Shown: positions 32,562 to 44,783, numbered from the stretch's first letter. The stretch is DNA of 64,000 nt from Amyloporia xantha (GCA_036971615.1 JAYKKR010000002.1:3162001-3226000); one strand, 5' to 3'. A program made the numbers and translations. The notes: generated by a model not told the origin, from the letters alone.

Positions 32562-32958
32562 CGTCCGAATCGACAGGGCCGAGAGGACTCGAGCTACCGG
32601 AGTTCTGAACACGATGACAGCTGAGAGAACTGTGAGGAGAAAGAAAGCAAGACGTGGGCTGACGAACGCCGCCACGGTGGATAATGTAGCAGAGAACAGG
32701 AGGATAGCTGTGCGAAAGACAGATCATTGGCATGGTCGAGTAATCGCATCGCAAGCCCTCGTAAGACTGATTGCTAGTGGCAGAGCGATCTTACCAAGGC
32801 TCGCGGCGTCGTTCCCGTAGAAGGTAATCGCTTACGGCAGCAGCTTTTGTCAAGCACCTCCATCCACTTCTAGTTCGTAAACTTGCAGAAGCTAAATCAC
32901 CACTCCTAACTCCTTGTTTCACGACTGCGAGGACGTTTACATTGCAAACCCGCACACC
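32562..32958. other. Divergent promoter region, LigB / TFB3
   Basis: About 400 bp between two start codons. It contains an open but ATG-less minus-strand stretch coding a hydrophobic peptide, treated here as leader sequence. No other feature was recognised. Confidence 0.45.
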
Positions 32959-34335
32959 ATGTCACGATCAACCAGAAATGGCTTGCTAAGAGGGACAGTT
33001 ATACGCAAGGGGGCCGCATCCACTAGCACTAATGGCCGTACGAACACACCTCAAGTTCAGAGCACTTCGACAACCGTCTTCGGTGGAGGCGTGAAAGATG
33101 CGTCTGGGCGGACATCTGAGTACTTTGTACGCTTTTCAATACTTGTCGTAACCGAGTCTCTTGACATGGGTGTTCCTCCAGTCCATGGACGATACTTGTC
33201 CAGTCTGTAAATCTGATAGATACCTCAATCCCAAGCTACGCCTTCTGGTGAGTGCATGCTATCACAAGATGTATGTCTACGCGTTGTTTGTGAGGCCATG
33301 AGTATTTTACGGAGAAATAAATGTCATAGGTGCGAATCGTGCATCGACCGATTGTTCACCTTGGGCCCTGCGCCTTGTCCAATATGCAACAAAATATTGA
33401 GGAAGCTAGCCTTTACTCCTCAGACGTTCGAGGATCTGGGAGTGGAGAAGGAGGTTGCTGTAAGGCGACGAATAGCCAAAGAGTGGGTTTTAAGCTTAGT
33501 GTACCGTCGCGTCCTAACCGCTTTTAGATTCAACAAACGGCTAGAAGACTTTCCTGATACTCGTTCGTACAATGACTACCTCGAAGAGGTAGAGGACATC
33601 AGTGAGTAAACAGTGGTAAAATTCTGGTGATTAGAATGGCATCCTAATCTGCATGATATAGCTTTCAACCTCATTAATGACATAGACATTCCCGCCACAG
33701 AAGCCCGTATCGCCGCATACCGGCTCGAGAATGCCGCCCTGATTGAGCTGAACATCCAGCGCGAAGAGCAGTACAACCGACACCTCAAGGAGCAGGAAGA
33801 AGCGGCACGTCAAGAACGCGAACAGCGCGCGTTGGAGCTCCGGCGCGCTGAGGAGGAAGAACGTGAGGAACGCGAGAAGGGACGCCGAGAAATCATTGAC
33901 AAGCTAGAGACGAGCGACAAGGATGCTGCGAAGGTCATCGCACGATCCCGCGCCGAAGCGTCCCGCCGCGCGTCTGCACGCTCCACCACAGGCAGCAGCA
34001 TACACACCAGCTCGAAACTATTACGCTCCCGTACGGCACAAAGCGCAATGGTCCCGGATGTTCCACACGTTCCTCTTCAAGACGACTGGTACGCCTACGA
34101 AGATATGTTTGTACTCCGGGACGACTATGATGATCCCATGAGCGAGGCGGTGCGGCGCGATAGAGATGGCATCATGAGGGCCGGAGGCTATCGGGTGGAC
34201 CAGGCTTGGGAACGGGCGCTGCGTTGTGCTGTGGCTGGACTTGAGATCATGCCTGCGCAGGGTTTCAATATGGGGGAAAATAGTCCGTCACAATCCTCCG
34301 GAGAAATCCTCGCTGCGGTGGCGGCCACTGCATAG
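32959..34335 (+). CDS. TFB3: TFIIH / CAK assembly factor Tfb3 (MAT1 family)
   Basis: Five exons (32959-33126, 33182-33270, 33330-33482, 33528-33601, 33662-34335) give 385 residues. The C3HC4 RING finger is split by an intron: C62 P V C65, then SACYHKMCESC (82-90) and CPIC (about 104-107). FNKRLEDFPDTRSYNDYLEEVEDI and FNLINDIDIPATEARIAAY are the MAT1 signature. A long Glu/Arg coiled coil (EEQYNRHLKEQEEAARQERE onwards) follows, and a C-terminal segment that contacts the CDK. The protein links the CDK-activating kinase to core TFIIH in transcription initiation and repair. The bases gtgagtgcatgc at 33248 resemble a splice donor but are coding: they encode the second RING cysteine region. Confidence 0.95.
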
Positions 34336-34680
34336 AGGAGCCTCGGTTGAGGCTGCGCAAGTACATACATAACTGGGGCAAGGATTCAGACTGACTGTGG
34401 ATTGTACTTAGAAATGAGGACCGCACAGGTGTACATAATGTGGCGACAATAATATCCTATTAGTGACGTGCTTTAAAAAGAATACATCTTGGATTAAACA
34501 AACTCTCATGTCGGTGCCCATAAATAAGTAAGATTATAGGCTGTACTTGAAATTCATGTTCTGGGTCAGACGGAAAGCAATGTTCCAACTTCGTCCACCA
34601 CACATTTTTCTTGGCAGACACAGCCAGGATACGGTCGGGAGGGGGGCACATACATGGAATTGTAGAGATTGTTGCGGGCT
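34336..34680. other. Convergent intergenic region, TFB3 / ZUP1-like
   Basis: It holds the 3' flanks of two converging genes. Nothing further was recognised. Confidence 0.5.
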
Positions 34681-36613
34681 TCATCCAACTTTTTGAGAAG
34701 TCAGCACTCGATTGGCCAAGCGTTCAGCCTCGTCGAGAGGCGCAGAGAGAGGGAAGTAGAGGATTTGGTAGCGTCGCCTCCATCTAGTTATCATCAGCGC
34801 TAGGCACATGCAATATGAAGGAACACGTACTTCAGCTTATTTGTCCCCAATCTGAATATGCCCAGGACCTTTGATGGATCTAGTTCCCTGTTCACCGTAT
34901 TGCCCGGGGCCCCGCTAACGTCGGTTGTCTCTTTAAATTGTTCCGTTTCCTTGGGTCCCGCGCGCGGCTTTTTTGACGGCTCACTCTCCGTCATGTCATC
35001 TATCTTGCGCTTATGGGATTTGATGGTCTGCACAGGGTGCAGCACGTCATGTAAGACCTTCGACGGAGAGACATGATGCTGACGCATGCTATCGGCTGGA
35101 CGTGCAGAGGTGTGATATGCTAGAGCTGTCTCGCGCACATCCGGAGGAATTTGCCTGTAGCATGGGTCAATACAGACATCTGAGTAAGAGGATGATGAAT
35201 CAGCGGAATATGAAAACAAACTTTGCTGGGTCAAAAACGAGTAGATTGATAGAACCATCCGTGTGCCGCTCACAGCCCACAACAGTCCGCGAGTGACCGT
35301 TGTGTTGGAGGATCAACGGCATCTTCTCTGTCACTACCACAGAATTGGAGCCGCGCAACGCTTCATTCATGGCTGTCGGAGACGGATCTCCTTCAGAGAA
35401 ATATCGCATAACCCAGTCAAGCAGGGGCTGCAGGCCTACAGAAACAAAGAAACCGAAACGTTAATGACTACACAAGGCTCAAAAAAAATAATGGGAAAGG
35501 CACCATTCTTCAACTCTACATCTACTAGCTGTGAACTAGAGGAATGAGTGTCAACAGCCCGCACGTTACTATTTCGACTTACGGGATTCCGCGGTATGTG
35601 AAGGCAACGTATAATTCTGTGGGTGCGACCATATCGTTATGAAAGCGACGAGATTTCATAAAAAGGACGAACCTCCGGTGCCTATCCATTTACTGGTGCC
35701 GACAAGGTTACATTTAAGCTGGTGAGCGCCCTCTTCATCGAATCCTGGTGAATGGGTAAGTGAGAGAACACTCATGGTACTTCGAGCGGGTTATACCTTT
35801 AGCCCATGCCTCTTCGATCCACGATTGTAAATTACGCACACCTGGTGGTGACGAATGATCTAATAGGGGAAAGTACATCGGTTGTTTCGACTGTGTCATC
35901 AATGAGGCGCATGCCATCATGAAATTCCGGTAACTGAAACAACCGCTCGTGAATGTAATGGAATGACATATGATGCTGATACACACCCGCAACCCCATGT
36001 CCTGTCGAATGATTCGCTCACTATGTGTACTGCCTGTTCGTGACACAGCCAAGCCCGTTGTGTTTTTCCCTTTTCATGCGACCTGATGAGTGCCCTTCGG
36101 ATTACGGGTATTAGGCCTGTTATTACGCAATAACAGCAAGTTATGAAACGCCTGCGAAGGTTCAAGCACAACGCCCACCAGGACTGAAATTACGTGGAGG
36201 CGGTTCCATCCGCGTGGGATACCAGAATATGTTTTGCGTTTCAGGATTACCTTTGTTAGGTACGTATGATGTGAACCAGGCCTTCATGCTGTCCTGTAAT
36301 GTGTCACCGGCGTGTCTGCTAGTGGAAGTTGATGCTGCAAGATGACACGTAGGGTACTGGGTGAATAATCGTGTGCATGGATACGGAGGCAGTTCATCAC
36401 CTGCTGGTTGATCTGAAAAATGCTCATCATAGTGAGCTTGTCGCTGCTGGTGTGTCCTGTTTGTGAGATCTACTGTGCACAGCTGACACACGATTCGTTC
36501 TCTAAATCTGTGGTTAGTCACGAAGCGTCTGAAGTGAGTTACAGCACGCACGAAGCCGTAATATAGAGAGAGTGCAAGTTGTCGCCAATCGTGTGGGATT
36601 CAAGTATGGACAT
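34681..36613 (-). CDS. ZUP1: C2H2 zinc finger plus peptidase C78 (ZUP1/ZUFSP-like deubiquitinase)
   Basis: It is a cysteine peptidase of family C78, whose ZUFSP branch cleaves K63-linked ubiquitin chains and acts in genome stability. Exon 1 (36613-36552) starts MSILESHTIGDNLHSLY and splices in phase to the zinc finger VCQLCTVDLTNRTHQQRQAH (two Cys, then His...His). The catalytic region follows: GLIPVIRRALIRSHEKGKTQ, then DRTWGCGYRNFMMACASL with the nucleophile Cys (split by an intron after GCG). GTSKWIGTG, LQHNGHSRTVVG (His) and LLVFDPAK (Asp) complete it. A low-complexity basic segment (RKIDDMTESEPSKKPRAGP) interrupts the C-terminal part, which resumes with FRLGTNKLKY and RRRYQILYFPLSAPLDEAE. 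Seven or more introns. It is divergent from the proteasome gene, with starts 218 bp apart. Confidence 0.88.
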
Positions 36614-36831
36614 TGGCTATGAGACAGTTCAGCAACTCTCGGGATACTGCAGTGGAATACTAAGTGAAGGAGCGATCGAGCGGCATACAAGACGCGCTAC
36701 GCGTCCGCTTGCGCACGTGACCTACAGGAAACGCAAGCCCCGACGCGCGTACGCCATAGATTCATGCAGCTACTGCATTCTTGCAAACTCATACATACAC
36801 TCTTCTTCGCAGGCTCACTGGTACCGTCAGA
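36614..36831. promoter_or_regulatory. Shared divergent promoter, ZUP1-like / proteasome alpha4
   Basis: Only 218 bp separate the two start codons. A CACGTG E-box (36714-36719, gcgcacgtgacc) lies mid-region and several cgcg-rich words flank it. No TATA box is obvious. Co-regulation is an inference from the geometry. Confidence 0.55.
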
Positions 36832-38098
36832 ATGTCCAGGTCTTACGATCGCGGTACGCAAGCTTCTTGGAGAGCTATACTGGGTAGCTGAAGTTGTATC
36901 ATTCCAGCACTCACCGTCTTCTCCCCTGATGGACATTTGTTCCAGGTCGGCATTTATATCAATATCGCGCATTCACTAGAGCAATTACTCACTTTTTACG
37001 CGTTTAACAGGTTGAGTACGCTCTGGAGGCCGTGAAGAAAGGCACCTGCGCAGTATGTCATTAACTTCCCATCATACAATGGTCGAGTCTGAAAGCCTCT
37101 GCAGGTGGGCGTCCGTGGCAAGGACGTCGTCGTGCTCGGAGTTGAGAAGAAGTCCGTGCTACAACTACAAGATCCACGTACTGTCCGAAAAGTTGTCATG
37201 CTAGATGATCATATATGTCTTGCCTTCGCTGGTGAGTGCTATCCAGATCGTGCAAGTCCAGCTGCTGATCATGGACGACAGGCCTCAACGCGGATGGACG
37301 AGTGTTGATTGACAAAGCTCGAATAGAATGTCAGAGTCATCGCCTGACTGTCGAGGATCCTGTTACGGTCGAGTACATCACTAGACATATCGCGGGAATT
37401 CAACAAGTCGGTTTTATCCCATTCAAACGTTGAATGTATCTGACTATTCATCTTCAGAAATATACCCAATCCGGTGGTGTTCGACCTTTCGGAATCTCAA
37501 CACTCATTGTTGGTTTCGACCCGCATGACACTAGACCACGGTTGTACCAGACGGAGCCTGGAGGTACATACAGCGCTTGGAAGGTTCGTAGTCAAATAAT
37601 TACCTATCTGTGTATATGTCGCCAAGTTATTCACACGTGCATTGATAGGCAAATGCTATTGGGCGGTCCTCCAAGACTGTGCGAGAGTTCCTGGAGAAGA
37701 ATCACAAAGATGACTTGAATCAGGAGGACACAATCAAACTCGCCATCAAGAGTCTTCTCGAAGTAGTCCAGACCGGCGCGAAGAACATTGAGATTAACGT
37801 AATGGAGAGCTATGGCAAGACTACCGTACGCGAGACTGTCGACATCCTAGACGTTGTTATTGATCTGCATTCATATAGAGCCTGGACTTGCCGCAAATTG
37901 AGGCTATTGTGGCTGAGATTGAGCGGGAGAAGGAAGCTGGTATGGCTATTTTCTCGTACGCTCGTATATCTCGTCTTCTGACTCAACTGTCATTGTGCAG
38001 AGGCGGAGCGGAAGCGTTCAAGACTTGCTGCGACGGCGGCAGGTCAAGCAGCTATGTCGCAAGCGGCCCTTGGCGCCGGCGGACCCTCAGGGCAGTAG
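36832..38098 (+). CDS. PRE6: 20S proteasome subunit alpha4 (alpha type-7)
   Basis: It is part of the outer ring of the 20S core particle. Exon 1 (36832-36853) codes MSRSYDR; the next exons continue [45 protein letters not shown] and [16 protein letters not shown] sequence. Then come [40 protein letters not shown] and [13 protein letters not shown]. The tail [20 protein letters not shown] ends GGPSGQ. The N-terminal YDRA...[13 protein letters not shown] signature is that of all alpha subunits; [13 protein letters not shown] and the coiled C-tail favour alpha4. Start and introns (GT-AG) are in phase through the exons read. Confidence 0.95.
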
Positions 38099-38466
38099 TA
38101 GAAGACCATTGTATCATTACCAGTCACATTCTGTCTCCAAATGCTATTCTGTTTCGATGCAGTCTGAATAGCTACCGTGGCAGGGACTTATATCTACACC
38201 ATGACGACTGTAGGGCCAGATCCGAGCCTATCATCCTGTCGGCCAATATATTCCGAGCCGTACGTACACCAGTAACCCTGCCATCCGTAACACCCATTGT
38301 ATGCTTATTCGTCGTTGACTGACAGGTGTGCTTACAAATTATGGGAGATCGACAATAAGATCACTAATCACTCGAGAATCGATCAAGCGACAGCTGCATG
38401 AATGTGAACGGTCAGTAACGGTGTACTTGCGTCACTTGCCGACGAACACACCTTGTAAGAAACTTG
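38099..38466. other. Convergent intergenic region, PRE6 / DUF6601-type gene
   Basis: Both genes end here. No feature was recognised. Confidence 0.5.
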
Positions 38467-39562
38467 TCATCTGTGTGACGCTGAGCGAGCTCTTCTAGGT
38501 TGAGCCAAAGTAGCCAGCAAATGATATATGAAAAGGCCGACGAGCAATCCTGCCTGGACAAGCACGCCGAGGACAATCAGCAGCAGTAGTGCCACGCTGA
38601 ACCAGTACCCCACGTCCTTCAGCGACTGCGGTGCGTTGTCGGCACTCATTGCGGTTTGGAAAGCGCCTGATGCTACAGACGCATATGCGAAGATGAGTAG
38701 CATCCATCCAAACGTTGCACCGAAGAACTCGTTATAATCGCGGTGGATATAATGATAGCCGAGGACTTGGAATCGGAAGACGTGGTAAACAAGGTCCAAT
38801 CGACCAAGTCGTAACTCGCCGTAGTGATATCGAAGGGTCATGACGTCGGGCGCATTACCACTCAGAGCATCGGTTATATCGAGACGTAAGCGCGACCAAT
38901 TCGACCATGTTAAATCGTCCGGAATAAGGTTGAGGTCTCGAGCGATTCGAAAATCGGTTTCGTGAACGATGAGATGGACATAAGTCCACAGCAGCCCATT
39001 CGCCTCCTTCCACGTATTCTCCTTCCATTCGTTGAACAAACTGCCTTTCTCCTCCGAAGGCTCATGACAGACCCAGGACTTCCAGAATTTGTGCACTAGT
39101 AAGCAGCGGGGAAGAGGTTTTATGAGAATCTTGGAGCGATACCATACAAGATGCAGCGAGGGGTCTTCAGTTACGAGGATGTCGCGCGACATCATCCTGT
39201 GCCAATGCAATGCATGTATATGGTTTCGACGGCCACATATCCAGAGATAGTTATAGATGGAAGACAACTTCTCTGTGGATAGTTCGACCTTTAGAAATTC
39301 ACGAACTGCAGACGGTTCGAGGGGTATAGCATGTCCTGGTATTGTCTCTGTTCCAAGCTCGTCGAAATTGTACTGCAGGGATCTCTCTGGAGGATAGGGT
39401 ACTGTGAAGGAGTGCGTAAGTCTGTTCTGTCCACGCGAAGCCTAAGGAGCACGGCCGACGCGTGTAGCAATTAATTAATTAATTGACATGTGATCGCGAT
39501 ATTTGACTCACCTGTGCATCGCCATAACCTGATTCAACTTGGACTGTTACTGCTCGTCGCAT
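38467..39562 (-). CDS. DUF6601-type membrane protein of unknown function
   Basis: Two exons (39562-39512, 39441-38467) give 341 residues. The first exon is short (MRRAVTVQVESGYGDAQ). A conserved soluble part (SSIYNYLWICGRRNHIHALH, ILVTEDPSLHLVWYRSKILI, KPLPRCLLVHKFW) is followed by two C-terminal membrane segments, FGWMLLIFAYASVASGAFQT and VALLLLIVLGVLVQAGLLVG, and a basic end. The pattern matches a fungus-specific family I know as DUF6601; no function is known. The exon-1 frame stays open for a further 120 codons upstream (to about 39931), with ATGs, so the true start could be earlier. Confidence 0.8.
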
Positions 39563-39981
39563 CCTGTAACTTCCGCTATATTTATAGATGGTGGTGGGCG
39601 TAGATGACAACTTGCTCGGCCAGCCTGTCACTCCAATTATATTGTATAGCATCAGAGCGCCAAGAGTAGCGCACCCGGTCGCCCTTGAATAGCCTTTAAT
39701 GATAGGATCAAAATGCGCCGCCCCTGTATACATGAAACATGACCATTTGTAATGTGGATTTAACGTAAGGAAGTACATAAGGGTCCATTCACATTTCCTC
39801 CGACCACTAACCACCACTATACGGGTGTGCTCTACATAGGTACACAATGCGGCATCGTGGGCACTACAATTGATCGAATACATCATCCCTTTCGTAGTTA
39901 TGCAGCACTTCTCTTCATATGAATAACTCAATCGGACTCAGTCTGAATATCCTCGATTTCAATACATGAGCCACACAAAGC
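39563..39981. other. Intergenic region, DUF6601-type 5' flank and PGM 3' flank
   Basis: Both genes are on the minus strand. It contains the open upstream extension of the DUF6601-type exon 1 described above; no other feature was recognised. Confidence 0.45.
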
Positions 39982-42946
39982 TTACGAACGTCCGAGTTTG
40001 TTCTTGACTGCTTCCATCCATCCATCCGCTAGTTCCGTGACGACCTGCGGCAGGAGTTTGGCAACCTGGTTCGGATCCTTGCCGCTGCCTTCTAGGTAGT
40101 ACTTAATCTAGTACCTGTGTCAGCTTCGCTAGCAAGGGACGAAATGACGCTATGCGAAGTCGTACCTTCGGCTCCGTCCCGCTCGTTCTAATTCGATGAC
40201 CATGAATATGTGGTCCGGCCTTGAAAATGAGGGCCCATACCTTGTGGTCAAAGTGATCCTAGTCTCATCTACCGGCGACTCAGCTCGGAATTGTATCATA
40301 TGTCCAGAGGAGAGAGGAAGTGTCGGCTTGTATGTTGGTGGGTTTGCGCTATCGTACCCGATCGTCAAATCTCGTACGTTTGTCACTCTAAGGCCAGCAA
40401 TATGCTGAGGGTAGCTGGGACGAGCGATGCTGCCCTAGAATATGGTCAAGGTATAACACAGATTAAACGAAGAAGACATGTAAAGTGTGAGAACATACTG
40501 TGCCGTCATAGTTCCGTATTCTAGCGAATATCTTATCAATAGTGGCTGGATCATGACAGATGAAGTAACTATTGCTTGTCTGTTCACTCAATCAGCTCTT
40601 CTAATTCATCAGGTTTTTTCATATGCCATATATTGCATACCTGAAAGAAGCCATAGCTAGAATGCGCTCAAGTTCAGTCTTCTCGTTGAGACTAACACGA
40701 CGATAATTACCGTTGGTAAAATTCTTGTAAATGCGAGTTAGCGGTCTTGCCTTGTGTATGCAGCGATGTCACTAGTTCTGAAAACATGACCTATGAGACG
40801 ATATAAGTACTCGCAGTAAGGGGCACGCAAAGGGTAGTCACACTGGCGGCGACACCATCTTTGTCTCGGATCTCGGATCCGAACATGAAGCCAATTGCTT
40901 CTTCATATCCAAACGGAACCTCATAACATTCCTGTTCCAGCCTCAATGCCGCGTTACCGATAAACTTGAAGCCTAAAATAAACTCTCAATATGACCTGCG
41001 GAGAGTTGGAAGGAACAGACTGACCTGTGAGACATTCTTCGAATTTGAAACCTTCCACTGATGCCATGGCCTCAATCATCTTCGAGCTTACCGTGGAAGC
41101 AACCATTGCGAGCTTATCTGAAAAAAATGGCTCGTCGGACTCGGATGACGGTGACAGTTTTCAGATACCTACTGAGTGGCTTGCCAGAAGCTCTGTATCG
41201 ATCTAATGCTGCACTGGCGAATAGAGTGCCGAGTTGATCACCGGTAAACATGATCCACTTGCCATCCGGCCTAATATACACATTTGTCAGTGTCAACTTA
41301 ACAAACCCCGTCGTGAGATAGCTTTTACCCCTTCTCCGCCGCAGCGAACCGGTCAGCATCTGGATCTTGAGCCAGGACATAATCAGCACGAGATTCATTC
41401 GCCATGCTTATGGCCAGATCCTACGCTTGCCATCAGGTTAGATGTGCTAAGGCGATTCCCAATCGGACGTACCAACGCTCCTGGAAAAGCGGTTAGCACC
41501 TATCTTGCACATGTTGGAAAGACAGACTTTACCCTTCTCTTCAGGGTTCGGGAATTGGACCGTAGGAAAGTCAGGATCCGGCACTTGCTGCTCTTTCACC
41601 GGGAAGAATGGAGGTAGACCAAAGGCCTCGAAAGCTCTGACCATGAAGGGGTGGCTAACACCGTGCATCGAGGTGCTCACAAATCGCAATGGTGAGGCCG
41701 CGTTCAGTGACCTGGTCGCAGCGCCTCAGCAGATCAACTCGAGTCCACAACGAATGTAGACAGACTCGTTGATACACAACCCGGAGATATAGACGAAGTA
41801 CGCATTTCGCATCTCCTCTGCTCTGTCAACGCAGAGGGAGGAGCTGGTGATGTCCTCTGTCCTCCATGTCTTAGGTTCCAGGTTCGCCTTGATAGACTCC
41901 GATATGCCTTTGTCGTGCGGTTCGATGATCTATCAGGACGTTGGTTCAGGAACGTCAATAAGGATATGGCTGCTAGGTACCTGGACTGCGTTCTCCCAGT
42001 ACACCTGAAGACAAGTGAGTCTCGTTTCAATTAACCGAACTGCGGCGAACGTACTTTATATCCATTGTCGTCCTATGCGAGGAGCGAATCAATAACTTTT
42101 AATCGCTCCACATCCATTGGTAATGCGACCAACCTTTGGATTATGACTTGCTGTCAGTCATCAATCATTAAAAAGGTGAGGCGACTACGACTGGTTAGGC
42201 GAACCCACCTGTGATCATAACACCGCAGGCGGCCTTCAGCTTCTTCACGCTGAAAGGAACTCTGTCGGGCACCCTGGTCAGAGAGGCCACCAGCGCAAGA
42301 CAGGCATAGAAACACACAAGGGAGTGTGGACCAGACCAGCGTGAAGATAGACCCTGACATCGTTTGCGATGAAAGCGGCGGCAGCGAGCTTTGCCCACCT
42401 CTCGGAGTTGTGTCGATGGTCGTGGCCGATGACAACTCCCCGAGTTGCTGCATGGTCGACCGTCCGCAGAACGTACGCGCATAATCCCTGCACACAAAGC
42501 GGTCGTGAGGTGTTCTCGTCCCACTAATGATGAGGGTCTGAAATCACTTGAGACGCTTGAATGATGATTAGATCATTCATGCGCGACCAGCCCGCTTCCA
42601 TTCGACCTCGCAAGCCTGAAAGCAGCCATACATGAGATAATGAAATTGGAGAACATCCTCAAATGCACACCTGCGGTGCCAAACTCTATTCTCTTTCTGA
42701 GGATGCAACCGTCTGTGAGCATTCTGATTCCCGGCCGATTTGGATGAATCTAAGGACCTCATTCGTTTCTCAAGCTCTTCTACTGCACCTGCAGCATACA
42801 GACGTTCGATCTCGCTGCGGCTGGCTTCATTCTGACGATGGGGCCCGTGTTACGGTATGTCAGTGCGGTCGCTGATGATATTTGTAGTAAAGTTGTCACT
42901 TTATCAAGTCGTAGCCATTCCTTGACGAGAGCTTCTAGCGACGCCA
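39982..42946 (-). CDS. Phosphoglucomutase / phosphopentomutase (alpha-D-phosphohexomutase superfamily)
   Basis: It interconverts hexose- or pentose-1- and -6/5-phosphates in the cytosol. At least a dozen short exons run from MASLEALVKEWLRLDK to WMEAVKNKLGRS. Substrate-binding and catalytic motifs are in order: RIEFGTAGLRGRMEAGWSR, the phosphoserine loop TASHNPKDDNGYK (split by introns), metal loop DPDADR, FTGDQLG and the sugar loop GYEEAIGFMFGS. The phosphate-binding C-domain follows (VRYD...KYYLEGSGKDPNQ). The form resembles the PGM2/phosphopentomutase branch more than classic phosphoglucomutase, judged from DPDADR and FTGDQLG, but I cannot settle the substrate. A 3-kb gene with many small introns. 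Nothing is broken in the exons I checked. Confidence 0.9.
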
Positions 42947-43278
42947 TAATCCTACGCTGTGCGGCCCGAGTGAGAATTAGAATTAAAGAAAGCAGTCCCA
43001 AGATTCTTCTGAATCTGATCTCGAGATAATACCAAGCTTCAAGTGACAAGCCGCGCCCCGTACACCGCCAACACGTGCTACCACTGTGAAGGTACTCACT
43101 CAAGTACTTACATAATAGACTGTGTGGCTTAGTACTATTCGAATTCAGTCCTATCCTCGACCAAATAACATTGCTAATGGAGCGTTCATAGACATGAGAG
43201 CGTTAGCATTGACAAGTCACGAAATAGCCCTTTAACTGGCTATCCAAGAAATAGACACTAATACACAAATATATCAAT
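42947..43278. other. Intergenic region, PGM promoter and kinase-like 3' flank
   Basis: It is 332 bp between two minus-strand genes. No feature was recognised. Confidence 0.5.
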
Positions 43279-44783
43279 TCACATTTCTTTTCTGAATTCA
43301 ATTTCCACGCCATCCCCGCGCGCCGCTACCGCCAGCGCCTTCGCGCCCATCGCTGCCGCATCATCTACGACCTGCACGTGCTGAAAGACATGCCCCTTCT
43401 CCCGCAGGGCCTCCAGTATCAGCCCACGGTACGTCTGCAAGGCCGCCAGCGACCCCCCCAGACACAAGATGCTCTCCGAGGCGAGAATCGTGCGCTCCGC
43501 CCCCGTGGCGCCCTCTGCTCGGAGGAGAATGCAGATCTGGTCGACCAGGGCGCCGCTCGTTGCCCGGAGCACACGCAGCGCGAGCGGGTCGCGGTCCTCG
43601 AACGCCGCGGCAAAGACGAGCGGCGAGAGAAAGGAGAGCCGATTTTCGCGCGGGGGGACTCTTGACCTTGGACTCGGCGCGGTTAGGGGCGTGGCCTGGG
43701 TTCCGGTGGCGGAGCCGCTGCGGGCAGTGGGGTTGGCACTCGCAGTGGAGGTGGAGGTAGAAGTGGCGGTAGAGCCGAAGACAGACCTGGCAATAGACGT
43801 GGACGTGGAGATGGCGTTGGCGGGAGGGGGAGAGGGTACAGGAGGATCGGCTGTGGTGGTGGGTGTGGTGGGTGTGCTGACGGTTCCAGTGGTCGGTCCG
43901 GCTGAGGAGGGGACTGGGTCGGGCAGGTGCACGATCGTGAGGAGCTCGTACACGTCGTCGACACCGAATTGGTGCAGGATGCGGTTCTTGAGGCCCCACG
44001 TCCTTTCCCTTTTTTGTTCTCCTTTGGCCTGAGAAGAGTGCACGACAAAACCAATCAGTATGATGCGAAGTCATCCTGCACACGAGGTACATTTACCTTT
44101 GGGAATTTTGGCTGCACACTCGCGCGGTCCGCCTCTTCAAGCACCTGGCGGATCGCCTCCCGGCCCACATGGAATCCTCCGCCCTCGTCTCCTAGGATCC
44201 AACCCCACCCGCCCACACGGCCCAGTTCCTCCAGACCCACCGCATCTCCGCCATCCGTACCTCGCTCGCGGAAGCTGACGATGATGCCGCCTGTCCCCGC
44301 GACGACGGCAACCGCGCCGCTGACGTCTGGATACAGCGTCATCGGCGCCGCAAGCAGGTGAGTATCGTTTGCGACGCGCGGTCGCACACCGAGCAGGTTT
44401 TCGAGAGCAGGGGTAAGTGTTGCGATCGCCCCAGCGGAGTCACAACCTGAAATACCAAGCCAGGCGGCAGCGAAGTATGGACGGCCGGCAGATGGGGGAA
44501 CAGTAAGAGCGCCCTTGGAAAGATCTGAAGGAAGGCAGGATGCATGGTCAAGGGCTATGGTCATGAAGGAGACGTGGAGACGAGACGTACCACGGCGGGG
44601 CAACTCAGCGCTCAGGACGTCTGGGTCGCATGCCGCGCAGAGCCTTCTCAACCGTCTCTTTCACGACGGCAATGAAGGGCGCAAGGCCCAGGTAGGCGAA
44701 ATTAGAAGATCCGCGCCGTTAGAATTGGCAAGAACGGCGGATGTCTTTGAGCCACCACAGTCGACGCAGAGGTAGAGAGGCAT
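43279..44783 (-). CDS. N-acetylglucosamine kinase-like protein (BadF/BadG ATPase family), with two compensating frameshifts
   Basis: The ASKHA-fold kinase would phosphorylate GlcNAc. It starts MPLYLCVDCGGSKTSAVLAN (phosphate-1 motif). It continues AAWLGISGCDSAGAI, RVANDTHLLA, VVAGTGGIIVSF and GWGWILGDEGGGFHVGREA, and ends CLGGSLAALQTYRGLILEAL. The conserved block GSSNFAYLGLAPFIAVVKET, expected at about residues 25-50, is present at 44712-44630 but in a different frame from both sides. It is entered near 44713 and left near 44638. Without these two shifts the ATG frame meets a stop. A Ser/Thr/Pro-rich insert of about 90 residues (43.66-43.95 kb) separates two kinase subdomains. Either a decaying gene, a recoding case, or base errors in GC-rich repeats; hence only moderate confidence that it is functional. 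Confidence 0.7.

Noticed and set aside
32562..32675. Hydrophobic N-terminal extension of the LigB dioxygenase suggesting a membrane anchor
   Set aside because: The frame is open but its first codon is GTG and no ATG is present; the ATG at 32561 gives the usual family N-terminus.
33248..33259. gtgagtgcatgc in TFB3 as a splice donor
   Set aside because: Reading through it encodes VSAC, which supplies the second RING cysteine, and the true donor is at 33271.
43469..44032. Val/Gly-rich open frames on the plus strand opposite the kinase-like gene
   Set aside because: They mirror the Ser/Thr/Pro insert on the minus strand; GC-rich repeats keep several frames open.
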